From an uncultured beta proteobacterium (GTDB taxonomy: Bacteria > Pseudomonadota > Gammaproteobacteria > Burkholderiales > Burkholderiaceae_C), in NCBI GenBank assembly GCA_903870955.1, contig CAIQEX010000627.1, forward strand, positions 1 through 20,845: a DNA stretch of 20,845 bases. Direction: 5' to 3'. Positions 15,928 to 20,845 of this stretch are shown in pieces. The translations under genes were made by a program, and so were the position numbers. Each line of letters begins with the position of its first letter. The stretch's first letter is position 1. Below the pieces are notes generated by a model. The model was not told the origin of the DNA. It made no database searches and worked only from the letters and a program-made list of their open reading frames with translations.

Positions 15928-15942
15928 AAACAGGAAGAAAAA

Positions 15943-16209
15943 ATGATTGCATCGAGCATTAAAGCCACCGTTGTCAAAGACAACGCCCGCAGTGTTGGCG
16001 ATACCGGATCCCCAGAAGTGCAAGTCGCTCTGCTGACGGCCCGAATCAACGAACTGACCCCCCACTTCAAGACGCACGCGAAGGATCACCACGGTCGTCG
16101 TGGTCTGTTGCGCATGGTCAGCCGTCGCCGTAAGCTGTTGGATTACCTGAAGGGCAAGGACGCAGATCGTTACTCCGCCTTGATCGTCAAACTGGGCCTG
16201 CGTAAGTAA
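15943..16209 (+). CDS. rpsO: 30S ribosomal protein S15
   Basis: The protein has 88 residues, the usual S15 length. Sequence hallmarks include [23 protein letters not shown], then [24 protein letters not shown] and the ending LGLRK. S15 binds the central domain of 16S rRNA early in 30S assembly. The ATG at 15943 follows the purine-rich Shine-Dalgarno sequence AGGAAG. A good terminator follows 22 bases after the stop, and pnp lies downstream in the classical rpsO-pnp order. Confidence 0.99.
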   Translation: MIASSIKATVVKDNARSVGDTGSPEVQVALLTARINELTPHFKTHAKDHHGRRGLLRMVSRRRKLLDYLKGKDADRYSALIVKLGLRK

Positions 16210-16231
16210 TCGAACGATAAATTAGATGAAG

Positions 16232-16265
16232 CGCCTGAGTTAGGTCACTAGCTCAGGCGTTTTTT
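16232..16265 (+). terminator. Rho-independent terminator after rpsO
   Basis: The arms cgcctgag (16232-16239) and ctcaggcg (16252-16259) pair perfectly around a 12-base loop and are followed directly by six T. In E. coli some transcripts read through the matching terminator into pnp, and the same may hold here because no strong promoter is visible between the two genes. Confidence 0.93.
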
Positions 16266-16301
16266 ACTTCGGAGACGGCAAAAGCAGAGCGAAAGCTGTG
16301 T

Positions 16302-16391
16302 CATTCCAGCGTCATTTGACGCAAGTGCCGCTGGAATGGCATCGTGGACTGCGGCGTTGAATCCGGGCTTGGGCGAGGTGGCCTGCACCTC
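16302..16391 (+). promoter_or_regulatory. Structured pnp leader, candidate RNase III/PNPase autoregulation site
   Basis: Ten bases, cattccagcg (16302-16311), pair perfectly with cgctggaatg (16329-16338). A shorter hairpin, gcgtc/gacgc (16309-16313 with 16318-16322), competes for part of the left arm. A second hairpin pairs gaggtg (16375-16380) with cacctc (16386-16391), just before the Shine-Dalgarno sequence at 16414-16417. In E. coli the pnp leader forms a long stem that RNase III cuts, allowing PNPase to repress its own synthesis. The position here is equivalent; the mechanism is inferred. Confidence 0.5.
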
Positions 16392-16426
16392 CCATTTCAT
16401 TTCCGAAATCAATGGAGAAACGCGAT

Positions 16427-18541
16427 ATGACGATGTTCAAAAAAGTTAGTAAGACATTTCAGTGGGGCCAGCACACGGTCACCATGGAAACCGGCGAAAT
16501 TGCCCGTCAATCCACAGGTGCTGTGCTGTTGGACATGGATGGAACCGTAGTACTGGCAACCGTGGTTGCCCGCACGGAAGGCAAGGCCGGTCAGGATTTC
16601 TTTCCTCTGACAGTTGATTACCTTGAAAAAAGCTATGCCGCAGGCAAGATCCCCGGTAGTTTCTTCAAGCGCGAAGGCCGTCCCAGCGAGTTTGAGACGC
16701 TGACCAGTCGCTTGATTGACCGCCCAATCCGCCCACTGTTCCCCGAAGGATTTTTCAATGAAGTGCATGTCGTCGTGCACACCGTGTCCTTGAACCCTGA
16801 AGTCGATGCAGACATTGCCGCCATGATTGCGGTCAGTGCAGCACTGTCGGTCTCTGGTGTGCCCTTCAGCGGCCCGATTGGCGCGGCCCGTGTCGGTTAC
16901 GTCAATGGCGAATATGTGCTCAACCCCGGCCAAACCGCCCGCAAGGACTCGGTGCTGGATCTGGTTGTCGCTGGAACTGAAGCAGCTGTGCTGATGGTCG
17001 AGTCTGAAGCACAACAACTCTCTGAAGAAATCATGCTGGGTGCGGTGGTCTACGGCCATCAACAAGGCAACATTGCGATCAACGCCATTCATGAACTCGT
17101 GCGTGACGCCGGTAAGCCGGTGTGGGACTGGAAAGCTCCCGCCAAGGACGAAGCCCTGATCGCCAAGATCGACGGCCTGGCCAAAGACAAGCTGGTTGCA
17201 GCCTACCAAATCCGCAACAAGCAAGCCCGTACCCAAGCCTGCCGTGCTGCCTACTCGGAAGTTATGGCGGCTTTGAAAGCCGACGGCGCTGCCTTTGACA
17301 GCGTGGCAATTGAAGGTCTGTTGTTCGAGATCGAAGCCAAGATCGTGCGTAGCCAGATTCTGGCCGGCGAACCCCGTATTGACGGACGCGATACGCGCAC
17401 CGTGCGCCCCATCGAAATTCGCAATGGCGTGCTGCCCCGTACCCACGGTTCGGCCCTGTTTACGCGCGGCGAAACACAGGCCCTGGTAGTCACCACACTC
17501 GGTACCGAGCGTGATGCCCAACGCATTGATGCGTTGAGCGGTGATTACGAAGACCGTTTCATGCTGCACTACAACATGCCTCCCTTCGCCACGGGCGAAA
17601 CGGGTCGTGTGGGTACGCCCAAGCGCCGCGAAATTGGCCATGGCCGTTTGGCCAAGCGTGCTTTGGTTGCCTGCCTGCCCAACAAGGAAGAGTTCCCTTA
17701 CACCATGCGCGTGGTGTCGGAAATTACCGAATCCAATGGCTCGTCGTCGATGGCTTCCGTCTGCGGCGGTTGCCTGTCGCTGATGGACGCTGGCGTGCCC
17801 ATGAAGGCGCACGTGGCGGGTATTGCCATGGGCTTGATCAAGGAAGACAACCGCTTTGCGGTGTTGACCGACATCCTGGGCGACGAAGATCACCTGGGTG
17901 ACATGGACTTCAAGGTTGCCGGCACCACCAACGGTATTACTGCGCTGCAAATGGATATCAAGATCCAGGGCATTACCAAGGAAATCATGCAAGTTGCTTT
18001 GGCTCAGGCCAAGGAAGCCCGCATGCATATTCTGGGCAAGATGCAGGAAGCCATGGCCGAAGCCAAGACCGAAGTGTCCAACTTCGCTCCACGCCTGTTC
18101 ACCATGAAGATCAATCCCGAAAAGATCCGTGACGTGATCGGCAAGGGCGGCGCCGTCATCCGTGCGTTGACCGAAGAGACCGGTACCCAGATCAACATCG
18201 AGGAAGATGGCACTATTACCATCGCCTCGGCGGATCCAGCCAAGGCCGAAGAAGCCAAACGCCGCATCGAGCAGATCACCGCTGAAGTGGAAATTGGCAA
18301 GGTGTACGAAGGCCCGATCACCAAGATTCTGGACTTCGGTGCGCTGGTCAATCTTTTGCCTGGCAAGGACGGATTGCTGCACATCAGCCAGATCGCTCAC
18401 GAGCGTGTTGAAAAGGTTTCCGATTACCTGTCCGAAGGCCAGATCGTCAAGGTCAAGGTCATGGAAACCGACGAAAAGGGTCGCATCAAGTTGTCCATGA
18501 AGGCTTTGCTTGATCGTCCTTCACACGACCAGCAGGGTTAA
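16427..18541 (+). CDS. pnp: Polyribonucleotide nucleotidyltransferase (PNPase)
   Basis: The protein has 704 residues. I chose the ATG at 16427 because GGAG (16414-16417) lies nine bases before it and family N-termini read M(T/S)MFxKV; an in-frame ATG at 16412 would overlap that site. PNPase degrades RNA 3'-5' by phosphorolysis as a trimer and is part of the RNA degradosome in many proteobacteria. Domains in order are a first RNase PH domain, a helical linker, a second RNase PH domain with the catalytic aspartates in [16 protein letters not shown] (about 17880-17925), a KH domain with the IGKGG loop (about 18105-18230) and an S1 domain (about 18295-18510). Nothing is truncated. Confidence 0.99.
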   Translation: MTMFKKVSKTFQWGQHTVTMETGEIARQSTGAVLLDMDGTVVLATVVARTEGKAGQDFFPLTVDYLEKSYAAGKIPGSFFKREGRPSEFETLTSRLIDRPIRPLFPEGFFNEVHVVVHTVSLNPEVDADIAAMIAVSAALSVSGVPFSGPIGAARVGYVNGEYVLNPGQTARKDSVLDLVVAGTEAAVLMVESEAQQLSEEIMLGAVVYGHQQGNIAINAIHELVRDAGKPVWDWKAPAKDEALIAKIDGLAKDKLVAAYQIRNKQARTQACRAAYSEVMAALKADGAAFDSVAIEGLLFEIEAKIVRSQILAGEPRIDGRDTRTVRPIEIRNGVLPRTHGSALFTRGETQALVVTTLGTERDAQRIDALSGDYEDRFMLHYNMPPFATGETGRVGTPKRREIGHGRLAKRALVACLPNKEEFPYTMRVVSEITESNGSSSMASVCGGCLSLMDAGVPMKAHVAGIAMGLIKEDNRFAVLTDILGDEDHLGDMDFKVAGTTNGITALQMDIKIQGITKEIMQVALAQAKEARMHILGKMQEAMAEAKTEVSNFAPRLFTMKINPEKIRDVIGKGGAVIRALTEETGTQINIEEDGTITIASADPAKAEEAKRRIEQITAEVEIGKVYEGPITKILDFGALVNLLPGKDGLLHISQIAHERVEKVSDYLSEGQIVKVKVMETDEKGRIKLSMKALLDRPSHDQQG

Positions 18542-18563
18542 GGCGCTCGACGCGTAGTGATAA

Positions 18564-18594
18564 ACGCCATCTGTGTACTTCACGCAGATGGCGT
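18564..18594. terminator. Strong hairpin between pnp and the quinone oxidoreductase gene
   Basis: The arms acgccatctg (18564-18573) and cagatggcgt (18585-18594) pair perfectly. Three further pairs, including one G-U, extend the stem to 13 pairs around a five-base loop. No T-run follows, and the downstream ATG is only 15 bases away. It could be a 3' barrier that stabilises the pnp transcript, a processing site, or a poor terminator. Confidence 0.55.
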
Positions 18595-18609
18595 CGAACC
18601 GACAAGCCC

Positions 18610-19629
18610 ATGAAAGTCATTGAAATAGCATCTTTTGGCGGTCCGGACGTGCTGCGTTTGGCCGATCGACCCATGCCAGTCGCTGGCGCGGGTGAGGTGT
18701 GCTTGCAAGTCAATGCCAGTGGCGTCAACCGGCCGGATGTTTTGCAGCGGGCCGGACATTACCCGGCTCCTGCAGGAGCCTCGGACATTCCGGGTCTGGA
18801 GGTTGCTGGCACGATTCTCGGTGGCGACACCGAAGCCCTGGTTGCTGCTGGAATGAAGGTCGGAGACCGCGTCTGCGCGTTGGTGGCCGGCGGCGGATAT
18901 GCAGAGTACTGCGTCGCACCGATTGCTCAGTGCCTGCCGCTACCCAGGGGATTGACGGATATTGAGGGTGCCAGTCTGCCCGAGACATTTTTCACGGTCT
19001 GGAGCAATGTGTTTGACCGGGGCCGCCTGACCGCTGGGGAGACATTGTTGGTGCAGGGTGGCACCAGTGGCATTGGCGTCACCGCCATTCAGTTGGCTAA
19101 AGCCATGGGTGCACGGGTAATTGCCACCGCAGGCAGCGATGCCAAGTGCGAGGCGATTCTTGCTTTAGGTGCTGACCATGCCATCAACTACCGTACGCAA
19201 GACTTTGAGGTCGAGGTCAAGCGCCTCACCGATGGTCGGGGCGTCGATGTGGTACTCGACATGGTGGCGGGCGATTACGTGGAACGTGAACTTCGCTGCC
19301 TTGCCGAAGACGGCCGATTGGTCATCATTGCAGTGCAGGGCGGCGTGAAGAGTGAAATCAACGCCGGGCTGGTGATGCGCAATCGTTTGAGCATTACAGG
19401 TTCAACATTGCGTGTGCGACCGGTTGCATTCAAGCAGGCAATAGCCCAGGCATGCTTGGCCAACGTATGGCCTTTGCTGGAAGCCGGTCGTGTCAAGCCC
19501 GTCATTCACCAGGTGTTTTTGGCTATAGATGCGACACAGGCCACTGGAAGTGGCGCTGCCGCGGCACATACTTTGATGGAATCCAATGCGCATGTGGGCA
19601 AGATTATTTTGAATTGGAGAGCAGTATGA
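18610..19629 (+). CDS. NAD(P)H:quinone oxidoreductase, zinc-free MDR family (PIG3/Qor-like)
   Basis: The protein has 339 residues. It has the GroES-like N-terminal domain of medium-chain dehydrogenases ([48 protein letters not shown]) and a Rossmann fold with [22 protein letters not shown] (about 147-168) for NADPH. The catalytic and structural zinc cysteines of alcohol dehydrogenases are absent, as expected for quinone oxidoreductases. Closest by look is the PIG3 branch, which includes human TP53I3. It probably reduces quinones or related reactive carbonyls in the cytoplasm; the actual substrate is unknown. Its stop codon overlaps the tpiA start in ATGA (19626-19629), which implies translational coupling. 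Confidence 0.93.
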   Translation: MKVIEIASFGGPDVLRLADRPMPVAGAGEVCLQVNASGVNRPDVLQRAGHYPAPAGASDIPGLEVAGTILGGDTEALVAAGMKVGDRVCALVAGGGYAEYCVAPIAQCLPLPRGLTDIEGASLPETFFTVWSNVFDRGRLTAGETLLVQGGTSGIGVTAIQLAKAMGARVIATAGSDAKCEAILALGADHAINYRTQDFEVEVKRLTDGRGVDVVLDMVAGDYVERELRCLAEDGRLVIIAVQGGVKSEINAGLVMRNRLSITGSTLRVRPVAFKQAIAQACLANVWPLLEAGRVKPVIHQVFLAIDATQATGSGAAAAHTLMESNAHVGKIILNWRAV

Positions 19630-20369
19630 AGAAGAAACTGATCGCCGGAAATTGGAAGATGAATGGCACCGCAGCATCTAACGCGGTCCTTTTGCAGGCC
19701 TTGCTTGCCCAGTCGGCTGACTGGCAATGTCTGGTGGCTGTCTGTGTGCCTGCGGTGTATTTGGCGCAAGTGCAAGGCATTGTCGAAGGCACTGGCATCA
19801 GCCTGGGTTCTCAGGATGTGTCTGCGTTTGAGACGGGCGCCTATACCGGTGAAATCTCGGCGACCATGTTGAAAGACTTTGGAACGCGCTATGCCATCGT
19901 CGGGCATTCTGAGCGTCGCCAATACCATGGCGAGACTGACGCGACCGTTGCGGCAAAGGCCACGCGTGCGTTGGCTGCCGGCATCACCCCAATCGTCTGT
20001 GTCGGTGAAACATTGGCTGAGCGGGAGGCAGGACGCACCGAGGAAGTGGTCAAGCGCCAACTCGCTGCGGTGATACATGCCAACGGGCATTGCATCAGCG
20101 AAATAGTGGTGGCCTACGAGCCAGTATGGGCCATTGGCACCGGCAAGACCGCGACGCCCGAAATGGCACAGCAGGTGCATGCGGTGCTTCGAGCCCAACT
20201 GAACGCCGCCAGTGAAAACGCAGATCGTATTCACATCTTGTATGGTGGCAGTATGAATGCCGCAAATGCACAGCAACTGCTGGCGCAACCGGACATTGAT
20301 GGTGGTCTGGTAGGTGGTGCGGCGTTGAAAGCAGCCGATTTTTTGTCGATCATCGCATCAGCCCGCTAA
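19626..20369 (+). CDS. tpiA: Triosephosphate isomerase
   Basis: The protein has 247 residues, normal for the family. It interconverts dihydroxyacetone phosphate and glyceraldehyde 3-phosphate in glycolysis and gluconeogenesis. Catalytic residues are all present: N9 and K11 in AGNWKMNG, H94 in VGHSERR, and E165 in [11 protein letters not shown], the start of the mobile loop 6. The phosphate-binding YGGSMN and GGLVGGAAL segments follow. The frame is open upstream to 19452, but the ATG at 19626 gives the conserved N-terminus and a four-base overlap with the preceding gene. The Shine-Dalgarno sequence GGAG (19617-19620) lies inside the end of that gene. Confidence 0.99.
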   Translation: MKKKLIAGNWKMNGTAASNAVLLQALLAQSADWQCLVAVCVPAVYLAQVQGIVEGTGISLGSQDVSAFETGAYTGEISATMLKDFGTRYAIVGHSERRQYHGETDATVAAKATRALAAGITPIVCVGETLAEREAGRTEEVVKRQLAAVIHANGHCISEIVVAYEPVWAIGTGKTATPEMAQQVHAVLRAQLNAASENADRIHILYGGSMNAANAQQLLAQPDIDGGLVGGAALKAADFLSIIASAR

Positions 20370-20406
20370 CGCGAGGCGCGAATATTTAACGAGTTTGGAG
20401 AGAAGC

Positions 20407-20763
20407 ATGAGTGCAGTAGTAACGATTATTTTGACGGTTCAGATGTTGTCGGCTTTGGCCATGATTGGATTGATTCTGGTACAGCATGGCAAAGGCGCCG
20501 ATATGGGTGCAGCGTTCGGTAGCGGCGGTTCGGGCAGTCTTTTTGGCGCCAGTGGAAGCGCTAACTTTTTGTCGCGCACAACGGCCGTTTTGGCCACTGT
20601 GTTTTTCGTTTGCACTTTGGCCTTGGCCTATTTCGGCAATTTGCGTCCGGCTAGTTCGGGTAGCGTACTTGAAACGGCAGTGCCCGCTGCACCTGCAGTC
20701 AATGTGGTGCCTGTTACGCCTGCAGTTCCGGCATCTGGCGCAGCGCAAATTCCATCCAAGTAA
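20407..20763 (+). CDS. secG: Protein-export membrane subunit SecG
   Basis: The protein has 118 residues, typical for SecG. Two transmembrane helices at about 5-25 and 58-78 flank the conserved loop VQHGKGADMGAAFGSGGSGSLFGASGSANFLSR. The tail from about 83 is rich in alanine, proline and valine and is variable in this family. SecG associates with SecYE in the inner membrane and assists SecA-driven export. The ATG at 20407 follows GGAG (20397-20400). It lies 37 bases after tpiA, probably in the same transcript. Confidence 0.97.
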   Translation: MSAVVTIILTVQMLSALAMIGLILVQHGKGADMGAAFGSGGSGSLFGASGSANFLSRTTAVLATVFFVCTLALAYFGNLRPASSGSVLETAVPAAPAVNVVPVTPAVPASGAAQIPSK

Positions 20764-20768
20764 TTCGC

Positions 20769-20793
20769 TTCACCCTACAAATAGCGGGGTGAA
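20769..20793 (+). terminator. Hairpin after secG, weak terminator candidate
   Basis: The arms ttcaccc (20769-20775) and gggtgaa (20787-20793) pair perfectly around an 11-base loop, starting six bases after the secG stop. No T-run follows, so it may attenuate or stabilise the transcript and need not terminate it. The last 50 bases of the window contain no feature I can support. Confidence 0.35.
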
Positions 20794-20845
20794 TTCAGGG
20801 TAAACTCTAGGGCGCAGAACAAGCAAAATGCCTTCGGGTTCCTCA

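Larger units (their letters stand above)
15601..15942. other. 342-bp divergent intergenic region between the small heat-shock gene and rpsO
   Basis: No convincing protein gene lies here. The region holds the upstream region of the heat-shock gene on the left, the rpsO promoter at 15801-15829 and the structured rpsO leader at about 15836-15942. The stretch 15685-15795 shows nothing I can assign. Confidence 0.8.

Noticed and set aside
16409..18400. Long 663-codon open frame on the minus strand opposite pnp
   Set aside because: It is the mirror of pnp codon bias in a GC-rich genome. Its translation is rich in H, G and Q with no domain, and pnp on the other strand is certain.
20795..20845. Possible tRNA start at the end of the window
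   Set aside because: A tRNA gene often follows secG in related genomes, but the last bases do not match a tRNA acceptor stem or D-arm, and the window ends too soon to judge.

Overview
The window looks like chromosomal DNA of a betaproteobacterium of the order Burkholderiales, most probably of the Comamonadaceae (Rhodoferax-like) type. I infer this from the moderately high GC content, the protein sequences (PNPase, TsaD, TrpD2/YbiB-like protein) and the housekeeping order rpsO-pnp-quinone oxidoreductase-tpiA-secG. No phage genes, insertion sequences, CRISPR array, rRNA or convincing tRNA were seen.

Layout. (1) Positions 1-9120 hold a surface-adhesion module. The C-terminal 1195 residues of a giant type I-secreted repeat adhesin (VCBS-type repeats, a von Willebrand A domain, RTX nonapeptides and a C-terminal secretion region) are followed by a terminator. 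Next come a TolC-type outer-membrane channel fused to a C-terminal OmpA-like peptidoglycan-binding domain, and a small exported FecR-domain protein. Convergent to these is a lapG-lapD pair: a periplasmic cysteine protease and an inner-membrane c-di-GMP receptor with degenerate GGDEF and EAL sites. In the characterised Pseudomonas system, LapD bound to c-di-GMP sequesters LapG so that the adhesin stays on the surface; when c-di-GMP falls, LapG cleaves the adhesin and the cell detaches. The adhesin N-terminus, where a LapG site would lie, and the ABC transporter and membrane-fusion genes (LapB/LapC) are not in the window. (2) Positions 9251-11830 hold a small ParB-fold-like protein, an exported creatininase-family protein with altered metal ligands, and an exported seven-bladed YVTN-type beta-propeller. 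(3) Positions 11893-14112 hold a TrpD2/YbiB-like protein (minus), an unrecognised 132-residue protein (plus) and a GNAT-type acetyltransferase (minus). (4) Positions 14137-20763 hold housekeeping genes: tsaD, a small heat-shock protein (minus), rpsO and pnp with structured leaders, an NAD(P)H:quinone oxidoreductase, tpiA and secG.

The most unusual part is the adhesion module. The channel carries its own cell-wall anchor. Two separate Ig-like domains of the adhesin appear to be interrupted at the same structural point, one by the vWA domain and one by an unrecognised beta-rich segment of about 165 residues. A FecR-domain protein sits in the operon without a visible sigma factor. The Lap mechanism itself is known; the novel parts would be the channel architecture and the domain insertions.
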